Below, piece by piece: positions 52,876-60,964 of a stretch of 64,000 nucleotides of DNA (position 1 is its first letter; the number at the start of each line of letters is the position of its first letter). The DNA comes from JAIQFL01 sp035295745 (lineage in GTDB: Bacteria; Acidobacteriota; Terriglobia; Bryobacterales; Bryobacteraceae), in NCBI GenBank assembly GCA_035295745.1, contig DATGIL010000038.1:65600-129599 (forward strand). The letters are read 5' to 3'. The notes under the pieces are model-generated. The model saw nothing but the letters and a program-made list of their open reading frames with translations, searched no databases and was not told where the DNA came from. The translations under genes and the position numbers were made by a program.

Positions 52876-52949
52876 ACCGAGCAGGATTAGGACCGTAACA
52901 AAAATTAGGGGGGCCTTTGTGCGCAGGAATACAAGATAGCGAAAACATC

Positions 52950-53548
52950 AGAGCGCCGCAACCAACGGAAAGTCAGACTAACAGCTGCAGAAAAAGGGAA
53001 ATTGAATCGCCGCCGATAAACGCCGACTAACCTAGTTTTCAGCACCCCGCTGAAGAAAAGCCAGACCAGAAGCGGAATTGTGTGAGTCACAGCCTGTCAC
53101 CATTTTTTCTATCCTTCCCAACTACCTGAAATCAAATCGTGAATCATCACCTCCCCGCGTCTCGCTTCCCTCGTTCCGTCCTGACCGCGTGCTAACGTAA
53201 TCCCCGTAGTAGGCTTCCGCTCCACCGCGGACGCCGCAACCAGCTTTTATCCTGGCCAGGATACGTTGCATTTCAGGTGGAATCTGAGTCCCCCAGCGAG
53301 AGCGGTGGGGGCCTTGGGTTCGAACCCATCGCACCCTTGCAGTTGAGAGATGCAGGGTGAATCAGAACGGCCGAAAACGGCCTAAAACTCATCTGGAGCG
53401 GCCGGCACAAGGACCGATATCCTCTGGGGCGAGGATATCCTTCCGAGCGGCCGGCCGCCCGCAACGTTCCCGCGTTTCACTCCACCTCGCAGCCGTAGTG
53501 TCTCTGCCAAACCGCAATCCCCCCGCTATGCGATATACTCTGCGTACT
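52950..53548. other. Intergenic region between the CHAT cassette and the BNR gene
   Basis: About 600 bases with divergent genes on both sides and no convincing gene. It holds a perfect 11-base palindrome TGTGAGTCACA (53081-53091), a CCCCCA/TGGGGG hairpin (about 53290-53311) and a palindrome TGGGTTCGAACCCA just after it. No clear -35/-10 pair was recognised, though the promoters of both flanking genes must lie here. Confidence 0.6.
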
Positions 53549-56500
53549 ATGAGGCTAGTTCCGATCCTTTTGTGTCTTTCTCTGCCCATCCTCGCCCAGG
53601 ACGAACCCGCACCCGGCGGACGCCGCGGCGGGGGCGCCAACGACGAGCCAATCAATGCCAACACCTTCTCGAGCCTGCGCGTGCGCAACATCGGTCCGGC
53701 CTTCATCTCCGGCCGCGTCTCCCAGTTCGCCGTCTTCCCAGACGATTCCAACCACTACCTCGTCGTCGAAGCCTCCGGCGGCATCTGGCTCACGCACAAC
53801 GACGGCACCACCTGGACCCCGGTCTTCGATAATTACGGCTCCTACTCCATCGGCGCCGTCACCATCGACCCCAAAAATCCCTCCATCGTCTGGGCCGGCA
53901 CCGGCGAGAACAACAACCAGCGCAGTGTCTCCTATGGCGACGGCATCTACAAGAGCGAAGATGGCGGACACACGTGGCGGAACGTCGGCCTCAAACTCAC
54001 CGAACACATCGCCCGCATCATCGTCGATCCGCGCGATTCCAACGTGGTCTACGTAGCGGCCCCAGGCCCTCTCTGGAAGGGCGGCGGCGAGCGCGGTCTC
54101 TACAAGACCACCGACGGCGGCAAGACTTGGTCCGGCAGCCTCGTCAAGGTCGGCGAATACACCGGCTGTTCCGACCTGATCATGGACCCCAAGAACCCCG
54201 ATATCCTGATCGCTGCCACCCATCAGCGCCAGCGCAAATATTTCGGTATGATCCACGGCGGCCCCGAGAGCGGCCTCTGGCGCTCCATCGACGCCGGTAA
54301 AACGTGGACCAAAATCGGCGGCGGCATCCCGAATGGCGACCTCGGCCGCATCGGCCTCAACTACGCTCCCTCCAATCCCAGCATGATCTACGCCATGATC
54401 GAAGCGCCCGAGGGTCGAGGCGGTCTCTTCCGCTCCACCGATAACGGCATCACCTGGGAGCGCCGCAACGCCACCGATTCGCAAGGCCAATACTACGCCA
54501 AGGTGCAAGTCGATCCCGCTAACGCCGATCGCGTTTACGTAATGAACCTCAATATCTCGGTCTCTGACGATGGCGGCCGCACCCTGTCGCCGCTCCCCAC
54601 CCGCAACAAGCACGTCGACAATCACGAGATCTGGGTCGATCCCAAAAACAACAATCACTACCTGGTGGGCTGCGACGGCGGTGTCTACGAGAGCTTCGAT
54701 CGCGCCGCGACCTGGATCTTCAAGTCCAACCTCCCCACCGCCCAGTTGTACGACATCGCGGTCAGTGAAGACGCGCCCTTCTATCACGTCTACGGAGGCA
54801 CCCAGGACAACAATAGCTTTGGCTGCGCCGTTCGCACCAAGAACACCTCCCTCTTCAACAGTGACTGCTTCGTCACCAATGGCGGCGACGGCTTCTACTC
54901 ACGCGTCGATCCCAAGGACCCCAACACCATCTACGCCAACATGCAAAACGGCGGCATGGTTCGTTTCGACAAACGCACCGGCGAGCGCGTCTCCATCCAG
55001 CCGCAGCCTGCCAAGGGCGACCCGGCCATGCGTTGGAACTGGGACACTCCCCTCATCATCAGCCCGCACTCCAACACCCGCCTCTATTTTGGGGCGCAGC
55101 GCCTCTATCGCAGCGACGATCGCGGCGACAGTTGGCGAGCCATCAGCCCCGACCTCTCCCGAAATCTCGACCGCAACAAGATCCCGCTCATGGGCAAAGT
55201 CTGGCCCATCGACGCCATTCAGAAAAATGTCTCCACGGCGCTGTACGACAACATCTCGGCCATCGCCGAATCGCCCAAGCAGGAAGGGCTCATCTACGTC
55301 GGCACCGATGATGGCCTCGTGCAGGTCACCGAGGATGGCGGCAAGAACTGGCGCAAAGTCGATCAACCGGCCGGCGTCCCCGCCGATGCCTACGTGCAGC
55401 GCGTCACCGCTTCGCAGCACGACGCCGGCACCGTTTACGTGGCCTACGAGAATCACCAGAATGGCGACTTCAAACCCTACCTCCTGAAGAGCACCGACAA
55501 GGGGAAGACGTGGGTGAACGTCGCGGGGAATCTGCCCGAACGAGGCGGCGTATACGCGATCGCCGAGGACCACATCGACAAGAACCTGCTCTTCGCCGGT
55601 ACCGAATTCGGCCTCTACTTCACCAAGATCGGCGGCGAAAAGTGGATCAAACTTAATGTCGGGCTGCCGACCGTCATGATGCGCGATCTCGCCATCCAGA
55701 AGCAGACCGACGATCTGGTAATCGGCACCTTCGGCCGCAGCATCTACGTACTTGACGATTACAGCCCGCTGCGCCTCGCCACCACCGAGATGCTGCAGAA
55801 AGACAGCACCATCTTCCCCGCCAAGAATGCCCTCTCGTATCTCCCCTATAGCCCAGGCGGCGATCTCGGCGCTAACTACTTCACCGCGCCCAATCCGCCC
55901 GTCGGTGCTGTGATCACTTTCAATCTGAAGGAAGGCATCCGCACCAAATTGCAAGAGCGCCAGCAGCGCGAGCGTGCCGCCATCCAACGCGGCGATCCTC
56001 CCGGCTACCCGACTCCAGAAGAACTCCGCGCCGAAGCTGAAGAGGAGGCCCCCGCCATCGTGGTCTCCATCAGCGATTCCACCGGCAAAGTCATTCGCCG
56101 TTTCGATGCTCCTGCCACGCGAGGCATTCATCGCGTCACCTGGGACCTTCGTACGCAAGGCGCGGCCCTCGCTCCTGCCATCCCGCTCGGCGGCGGTGGT
56201 GCGGGTGGTGGCGGAGGACGCGGCGGCGCGGGCGGCGGTGCCGGTGGCGGCGGAGGATTCGCTGGCGGGGGTGGTGGAGGAGCAGGCGGTGGCGGTGAAG
56301 AGGATCCCACGGCGAACTTCGGCGGCCGTGGCGGCGCCGGCGGAGCCCTGGCCGTTCCCGGCAAATACACCGTCGCGCTGGCGAATCGTCAGGGAGGTGT
56401 CATCACTCCCCTGCCCGGCTCGCAGACCTTCGAAGTTGTTGCCGAAGGCGATACCACCCGCGAAGATCGCACCGCGCTCGCCGCTTTCCAGGAAAAACTC

Positions 56501-56944
56501 GCCAGCCTGCAAAAAGCCATGACCGCGACCCAGGAGGCCGCCACCGAAGCGCAGGCCCGCCTCAATTCCATCCGCCGCGCCATCGATGCGACGCCCAGCA
56601 TGCCGACCCGTCTTCGCGAAGAGACCCTGAAACTCGAAAAGACGCTCGACGACATCAACATGGCCCTCAACGGCGACCGCATCATGCGCTCGCACAATGA
56701 AGGTGTCCCTGCGTCCATCTCCGAGCACATGCAGTACGCTGCGTCGCCGACCCGCGGCACCACCGGACGTCCGACCAAAACTGCCGTGGAGCAGTATCAA
56801 ATCGCCTCCGACGAGCTCGCCCTGGAGATTCCGAAACTTCGCAAGCTGATCGAGGTCGACATCAAGGCCCTCGAGAAGCAACTCGATGCCGCAGGCGCTC
56901 CTCCCACTCCGGGCCGGCTGCCGGACTGGAAAGGCGGCAAGTAA
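53549..56944 (+). CDS. Secreted BNR/sortilin-type repeat protein
   Basis: A 1,131-residue exported protein (signal peptide MRLVPILLCLSLPILAQ; ATG 53549 chosen for it). Residues about 40-770 are beta-propeller BNR/VPS10-like repeats with many SxDxGxTW-type units: KSEDGGHTWRNV, KTTDGGKTWSG, RSIDAGKTWTK, RSTDNGITWER, KSTDKGKTWVNV. A linker and beta domain follow. A very Gly-rich tract (about 885-935) and a coiled-coil C-terminal third (LASLQKAMTATQEAATEAQA) complete it. This large family is common in Acidobacteria and Bacteroidetes and is often mis-called glycosyl hydrolase; no enzymatic residues are evident. Confidence 0.88.
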   Translation: MRLVPILLCLSLPILAQDEPAPGGRRGGGANDEPINANTFSSLRVRNIGPAFISGRVSQFAVFPDDSNHYLVVEASGGIWLTHNDGTTWTPVFDNYGSYSIGAVTIDPKNPSIVWAGTGENNNQRSVSYGDGIYKSEDGGHTWRNVGLKLTEHIARIIVDPRDSNVVYVAAPGPLWKGGGERGLYKTTDGGKTWSGSLVKVGEYTGCSDLIMDPKNPDILIAATHQRQRKYFGMIHGGPESGLWRSIDAGKTWTKIGGGIPNGDLGRIGLNYAPSNPSMIYAMIEAPEGRGGLFRSTDNGITWERRNATDSQGQYYAKVQVDPANADRVYVMNLNISVSDDGGRTLSPLPTRNKHVDNHEIWVDPKNNNHYLVGCDGGVYESFDRAATWIFKSNLPTAQLYDIAVSEDAPFYHVYGGTQDNNSFGCAVRTKNTSLFNSDCFVTNGGDGFYSRVDPKDPNTIYANMQNGGMVRFDKRTGERVSIQPQPAKGDPAMRWNWDTPLIISPHSNTRLYFGAQRLYRSDDRGDSWRAISPDLSRNLDRNKIPLMGKVWPIDAIQKNVSTALYDNISAIAESPKQEGLIYVGTDDGLVQVTEDGGKNWRKVDQPAGVPADAYVQRVTASQHDAGTVYVAYENHQNGDFKPYLLKSTDKGKTWVNVAGNLPERGGVYAIAEDHIDKNLLFAGTEFGLYFTKIGGEKWIKLNVGLPTVMMRDLAIQKQTDDLVIGTFGRSIYVLDDYSPLRLATTEMLQKDSTIFPAKNALSYLPYSPGGDLGANYFTAPNPPVGAVITFNLKEGIRTKLQERQQRERAAIQRGDPPGYPTPEELRAEAEEEAPAIVVSISDSTGKVIRRFDAPATRGIHRVTWDLRTQGAALAPAIPLGGGGAGGGGGRGGAGGGAGGGGGFAGGGGGGAGGGGEEDPTANFGGRGGAGGALAVPGKYTVALANRQGGVITPLPGSQTFEVVAEGDTTREDRTALAAFQEKLASLQKAMTATQEAATEAQARLNSIRRAIDATPSMPTRLREETLKLEKTLDDINMALNGDRIMRSHNEGVPASISEHMQYAASPTRGTTGRPTKTAVEQYQIASDELALEIPKLRKLIEVDIKALEKQLDAAGAPPTPGRLPDWKGGK

Positions 56945-57605
56945 ACGTTGCCATTCAGACCTTTTTGACCTAATATTAAAGGCAAGGGGGCCTGGAACGA
57001 CGCGGTATGGCCACGCCGAAATTCTCCTTGCCGGCGCTTTGGGAGGAGCTTTTGGCTTTCAAATCTGGCGGCTCGCCGGACATTTTCTGCCGGGGCCCTT
57101 TTCGGGCATAGCTCTGGCATGTATCATCCTGGGACATACCCTCATGGGTGCGACCATAGGCGCTTTTCGAGTCTTGCGATGGTGGAAGCGAGGCCTCCTG
57201 ATCGGGCTCCTGCTCAGTCCGGTCACGGTCGCCGCGCTCACTATCGGGGGAACACGACTGGTATTCGGTCTGGCAGCCATGACCGCCACCGTCGTGTGCG
57301 GCGTCATAATCAGCCGCATCACCGACGCGATCTTTCCGATCTCAACGCCCGTACAACCTGATCAATCCCCCGCACTCAAACCGGTCTCGTTCTCACCACG
57401 ACCTGTCACCTCCGTCAAAGATCGTTTGGCGGACGGCAAAGCCTGCCTCGACTACATCGCCGGTGAGCGCACCCATTCCGGAGATCCCCATTTCGGTCAA
57501 GAAACCGAAGACCGCATCGTCTGGGGCGAACTCCTCGAACTCGAGCTACAAGCCATCGACGAGCACCGCAATCAAACCGGCCAACGCCTGAATCCCAACT
57601 CGTAA
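56886..57605 (+). CDS. Hypothetical membrane protein, start uncertain
   Basis: The frame encodes three hydrophobic segments (ILLAGALGGAFGFQIW, GIALACIILGHTLMGATI, LLIGLLLSPVTVAALTIGG plus a fourth weaker one) and a polar C-terminal tail of about 75 residues ending DEHRNQTGQRLNPNS. The only ATG before the first helix is at 56886, inside the preceding gene, and would add 40 unlikely residues. The SD-like AAGGGGG at about 56984 and ATG 57008 are in another frame that stops after 34 codons. Either a non-standard start or an indel is possible. Confidence 0.5.
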   Translation: MPQALLPLRAGCRTGKAASKRCHSDLFDLILKARGPGTTRYGHAEILLAGALGGAFGFQIWRLAGHFLPGPFSGIALACIILGHTLMGATIGAFRVLRWWKRGLLIGLLLSPVTVAALTIGGTRLVFGLAAMTATVVCGVIISRITDAIFPISTPVQPDQSPALKPVSFSPRPVTSVKDRLADGKACLDYIAGERTHSGDPHFGQETEDRIVWGELLELELQAIDEHRNQTGQRLNPNS

Positions 57606-57639
57606 TCCAACCCGTGAGGCCCGCGTCGTGTACAGTTCC

Positions 57640-57704
57640 GTGGCGCAAAGACTCTTCTTTGTCGCGCCGAGACTCATCTCGGCGCTTTTCGAGTGTCCAC
57701 CAAG
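57640..57704 (+). repeat. Dispersed double-hairpin element, copy E
   Basis: Starts GTGGCGCAAAGACTCTTC, 34 bases after the membrane protein stop. Hairpin 1 pairs GCAAAGA with TCTTTGT (last pair wobble). Hairpin 2 pairs GCGCCGAGA with TCTCGGCGC, fully paired with bases different from the other copies, followed by TTTTCG. It ends CCACCA. It lies between convergent genes, eight bases from the end of the M20 gene. Confidence 0.87.
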
Positions 57705-57711
57705 TTCCTGT

Positions 57712-58935
57712 TCATCGCGCCAGGGCCACTGCCAGCAGAATCGCGCGCTCCGTCCCGCGCACCGAATCCGTCGTATCGAACGCCTCGTTCAGCGAGTGCG
57801 CGCCGGTACCGGTTCCGCCCCCGCTAATTGTGATCGCCGGAATTCCCAGATTCATCGGCACATTCGAATCCGTAGAGCCCTCGCGCAACACCTCGTCAAT
57901 CTGCATCGCACGCGAAACCGCCAACGCCGTCTGCACAATCGGATTCTCCTTCGGCGTCTGCCCCGCAGGCCGCACGCCCACTAGCTCCGCCGCCGCAGTC
58001 ACCGGTCCGCGATTGTGCCATCGCCGATTCTCTTCCTCCACCGCCTCCTTCACTGCCGCGTTGAACTTGGCATCCACCGCCTTCAGCGATGCGGGATCCG
58101 CGGAACGCATGTCCACCTCCATCCATGCCTCGAACGGAATCGCGTTCACCGACGTGCCGCCTCCCACTCGCCCGACATTAAACGTCGTCTTCGGCTCCGT
58201 GGGCACTTCGAACGCGTCGATCTTAGCGATCGCGCGGCCCATCGCCTGGATCGGATTCGCCATGCCAAATGCCCCGAAGCTGTGCCCGCCAGGCCCCTTG
58301 AAGGTCACCCGGTATCGATTGCTGCCCACCCCCACATTCGTGACCCCGAGGCCTGTGCCATCCACCGAAACGAACTTGTCGATCTGCCCCTTCAAACTCT
58401 CGTAGAAGAGGCTCTTCATTCCTCGCAGGTCGCCGAGTCCCTCTTCTCCCACATCCGCCACAAAGGTGATCGTGCCGGGAGTCTCCACGTGCCCTTCGTT
58501 CAGCGCGCGAATCACCGAGAGCATCACCGTCAGCCCGCGGCAATCGTCTCCGATGCCCGGGCCCTTCAGCAGTGTGCCTTCGCGCTTCACCTTCACGTCC
58601 GTACCTTCCGGGAACACTGTGTCCAGGTGTGCGCTGAATACCAGGTTGGGATGAGCCGCGCGCCCTGGACGCACGCCGATCACGTTCCCGGCCTTATCGA
58701 TCCGTACGTCCTTCAGCCCGAGCCCCTCGAACAGCCGCTTCAGTTCACGTCCCCGGACCTCTTCTTTAAACGGCGGCGCCGGAATCTCGCAGATCCTGAC
58801 CTGCTGATCGATGGCCCCCGGTTCGTTTCGTCGCGCCGCTTCGAGCGCCGCATGAACCGCCGGATCCTTCATCAGTTCCGCCGGCGTTTGCGCCTGGCAC
58901 ACGATTGCGAACATCACGATGGCTAAGAACTTCAC
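57712..58935 (-). CDS. M20 family zinc peptidase (PepT-like), secreted
   Basis: A 407-residue exported peptidase (signal peptide MKFLAIVMFAIVCQAQ). Zinc ligands sit in VFSAHLDTVFP (His, Asp), GPGIGDDCRG (bridging Asp), DVGEEGLGDLRG (catalytic Glu pair) and the late GTGAHSLNEAF (His). The lid/dimerisation domain lies at about 200-310 (KGPGGHSFGAFG). It is closer to tripeptidase/PepT-like M20 members than to carboxypeptidase G2. It follows the second M20 gene by 15 bases on the same strand, so both are likely co-transcribed. Confidence 0.92.
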   Translation of the reverse strand: MKFLAIVMFAIVCQAQTPAELMKDPAVHAALEAARRNEPGAIDQQVRICEIPAPPFKEEVRGRELKRLFEGLGLKDVRIDKAGNVIGVRPGRAAHPNLVFSAHLDTVFPEGTDVKVKREGTLLKGPGIGDDCRGLTVMLSVIRALNEGHVETPGTITFVADVGEEGLGDLRGMKSLFYESLKGQIDKFVSVDGTGLGVTNVGVGSNRYRVTFKGPGGHSFGAFGMANPIQAMGRAIAKIDAFEVPTEPKTTFNVGRVGGGTSVNAIPFEAWMEVDMRSADPASLKAVDAKFNAAVKEAVEEENRRWHNRGPVTAAAELVGVRPAGQTPKENPIVQTALAVSRAMQIDEVLREGSTDSNVPMNLGIPAITISGGGTGTGAHSLNEAFDTTDSVRGTERAILLAVALAR

Positions 58936-58950
58936 AGATCCTCCCGAACC

Positions 58951-60240
58951 TCATCGCGTGAGGCGAAAAATCAAGATGGCAGTTCGTTTCGTCTGGATTG
59001 GTTGCCGCGTCAAATCCACCGTCTCCCCCTGCACATGCGCGTTGCGTCCCAGCGACCCCAAACCCGAGATGCTGTCGAGATACGGCGCCACGAACGACAC
59101 GTCCCCTGCCCCACGCCGCGCCGGCGGCAGCGGCTCCATATTCTCGAAATTCAGATCGCGATTGACTCCGTTCAGCAATGCCAACAGCCGCTCGTTGCCG
59201 GGTGTCGCTTCCATCGCGGGATAGCCATCCTGAAATGCGATCTCGGCTCCCGTGCCCGGCAGGTGGGCCTCGACGATCTTTCGCATCTTGTCGCGCACGC
59301 GCTCCAACTGCGCCGTGCTGATGGTGCGGATGTCGCCCGATGCGAACGCCTTATCGGGAATGATGTTGGTCTTCCCCGACGCCGTGCCGGTATTCTCCTT
59401 CGGATCGTACGTCACCGTCGACCCGCCTACCATCACGCTGGTGTTGTACGTGAGATCGGGCTCCTTCAACTGTTCGTGGAAGGAGGACAGAATACGCGCC
59501 ATCTCGTAGATCGCGCCACTACCCACGCCGTTCGTAAACACGCCCGCCGAGTGGCCTGTGTTTCCCGTCGTGTGCAGAGTCCAGGTAGAAGAACTGCGTC
59601 GCGCGATGGTCGCATACTCGCGGCCGCCGGAACGCGATCCGCCCTCAAATTCTATTGCGACTTGGTTTTGCTTGGCGGCATCCACCAGGTCGCGGCGCGC
59701 AATGCTAAGAGGTTCCCCCGGTTTCTCTTCATCGCCCGTCAGAAACACGGTGATCGAACTGCCCTCGAGCGCACCGGCCGTCTGCATTGCCTTCAACGCC
59801 GAAAGGATGATCGCCAGCCCGCCCTTCATGTCGCTCGATCCCGGCCCCGTCGCGCTGTCGCCATTCCGCTCGTATTTCTGAAACGGGCTGGTGGGCTCGA
59901 ATACCGTGTCCATGTGACCGATCAGCAGGACGCGCTTGCCGCGAGTGCCTTTGCGCTCCGCCACCAGGTGCCCCGCGCGATGGACCTCGTCCATGGGAAT
60001 CCAGCGGACCTGGAATCCCAGCGCCTCGAACTCCGGCCTCAAGACATCGGCGACCTGGCGCACACCCGCCGCGTTCAAAGTCCCGCTGTTGATGTTTACA
60101 AGTCTTTCCAGCAGGGCATTGGACGCCGCCGCGTTCGCATCCACCGCCTGCACAATCTTCTGTTCCACCGGCGAAAGGTCCGCGGCAGGCAGAAGTCCGG
60201 CCCCGCAGAGGGAAAGAGTCAGCAGTACCAAACGATGCAT
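58951..60240 (-). CDS. M20 family zinc carboxypeptidase (glutamate carboxypeptidase-like), secreted
   Basis: A 429-residue exported peptidase (signal peptide MHRLVLLTLSLCGAGLLPAA). Metal and catalytic motifs are LLIGHMDTVFEP, GPGSSDMKGG and LTGDEEKPGEP, with a C-terminal SLGRNAHVQGE His. The dimerisation domain at about 210-320 has GNTGHSAGVFTNGVGSGAIYE. It resembles carboxypeptidase G2-like enzymes, which remove C-terminal Glu or acyl-amino acids. It is first in a two-gene unit with the PepT-like peptidase, suggesting joint peptide breakdown in the periplasm. Confidence 0.92.
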   Translation of the reverse strand: MHRLVLLTLSLCGAGLLPAADLSPVEQKIVQAVDANAAASNALLERLVNINSGTLNAAGVRQVADVLRPEFEALGFQVRWIPMDEVHRAGHLVAERKGTRGKRVLLIGHMDTVFEPTSPFQKYERNGDSATGPGSSDMKGGLAIILSALKAMQTAGALEGSSITVFLTGDEEKPGEPLSIARRDLVDAAKQNQVAIEFEGGSRSGGREYATIARRSSSTWTLHTTGNTGHSAGVFTNGVGSGAIYEMARILSSFHEQLKEPDLTYNTSVMVGGSTVTYDPKENTGTASGKTNIIPDKAFASGDIRTISTAQLERVRDKMRKIVEAHLPGTGAEIAFQDGYPAMEATPGNERLLALLNGVNRDLNFENMEPLPPARRGAGDVSFVAPYLDSISGLGSLGRNAHVQGETVDLTRQPIQTKRTAILIFRLTR

Positions 60241-60316
60241 GGGCTGAAGCGAGGATCATAACACGTTAAATCCAGCAGCTTGAATCCGGCCCGCGAACGC
60301 GCGCATCCCTGCACCT

Positions 60317-60964
60317 ATGAAAATTGGAGTCTTAGGTTCTGGAATTGTAGGACAAGTACTGGCCAGCGGATTCCTGAAGCACGGCCACGAGGCAATGCTG
60401 GGCACGCGCGACCCACAGAAGCCCGACGTCAGGAAATGGCTGGAGGAGAACCCCAAAGGCAAGATCGGCACATTCGAGGAGGCCGCGCGCTTCTGCGATA
60501 TTGCGGTACTCGCCACGCTGGGCCGGGTCGTCGAAAGCGTGCTCGACCTCGCCGGGCCGGACAATCTGGCCGGCAAGACCTTGATCGACGCCACCAACCC
60601 GCTGACGGACGCACCGCCCGTGGAGGGTGTGCTGGAGTATACGACTGGCCCCAACGAATCGCTGGGCGAGCAGATTCAGGCCAAGGTTCCCAAAACGCAC
60701 GTGGTGAAGGCGTTCAACAGCGTTGGCAATGCCAAAATGATCGATCCGCACTTCGAACAGGGAACCCCCACCATGTTCTTATGCGGCAACGATGCCGGCG
60801 CTAAGGAACAGGTCTCCGGCATCATCCGCGAATTCGGATGGGAGCCCTTCGATTGCGGCGGCATCCGCTCATCGCGCGCGCTCGAACCTCTCTGTGTGCT
60901 CTGGTGCCTTCCCGGCTTCCTGCGCAATCAGTGGAACCACGCCTTCAAAGTCCTCACTCACTGA
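60317..60964 (+). CDS. NADP oxidoreductase, F420-dependent reductase-like
   Basis: A 215-residue soluble protein with one Rossmann domain. GVLGSGIVGQVLASGFLKHGH is the dinucleotide motif, TRDPQKPD the loop after beta-2 (with Arg, as in NADP binders), and VVKAFNSVGNAKM the conserved FNTV-like segment of the F420-oxidoreductase/YqeC group. C-terminal residues (CVLWCLPGFLRNQWNHAFK) are those of bacterial members that probably do not use F420. The partner substrate is unknown. Its 3' end overlaps the convergent esterase gene by seven bases. Confidence 0.85.
   Translation: MKIGVLGSGIVGQVLASGFLKHGHEAMLGTRDPQKPDVRKWLEENPKGKIGTFEEAARFCDIAVLATLGRVVESVLDLAGPDNLAGKTLIDATNPLTDAPPVEGVLEYTTGPNESLGEQIQAKVPKTHVVKAFNSVGNAKMIDPHFEQGTPTMFLCGNDAGAKEQVSGIIREFGWEPFDCGGIRSSRALEPLCVLWCLPGFLRNQWNHAFKVLTH

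Noticed and set aside
52905..53090. 61-codon minus-strand frame with a hydrophobic start, before the CHAT gene
   Set aside because: Starts with GTG inside the control region with no ribosome site, and basic low-complexity residues follow. It is more likely chance, although a one-base insertion in the G-run would fuse it to the CHAT frame.
53310..53335. tRNA-like T-loop (GGGTTCGAACCC)
   Set aside because: The word is a simple palindrome. With a canonical seven-base T-loop the stem breaks after two pairs on either strand, and no acceptor, anticodon arm or CCA end could be placed.
54899..56881. 660-codon open frame on the minus strand
   Set aside because: It is antisense to the BNR-repeat gene. 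The residues are typical of high-GC codon shadow (VDGDGVGVG-type runs) and no domain is visible, while the plus frame has signal peptide and repeats.
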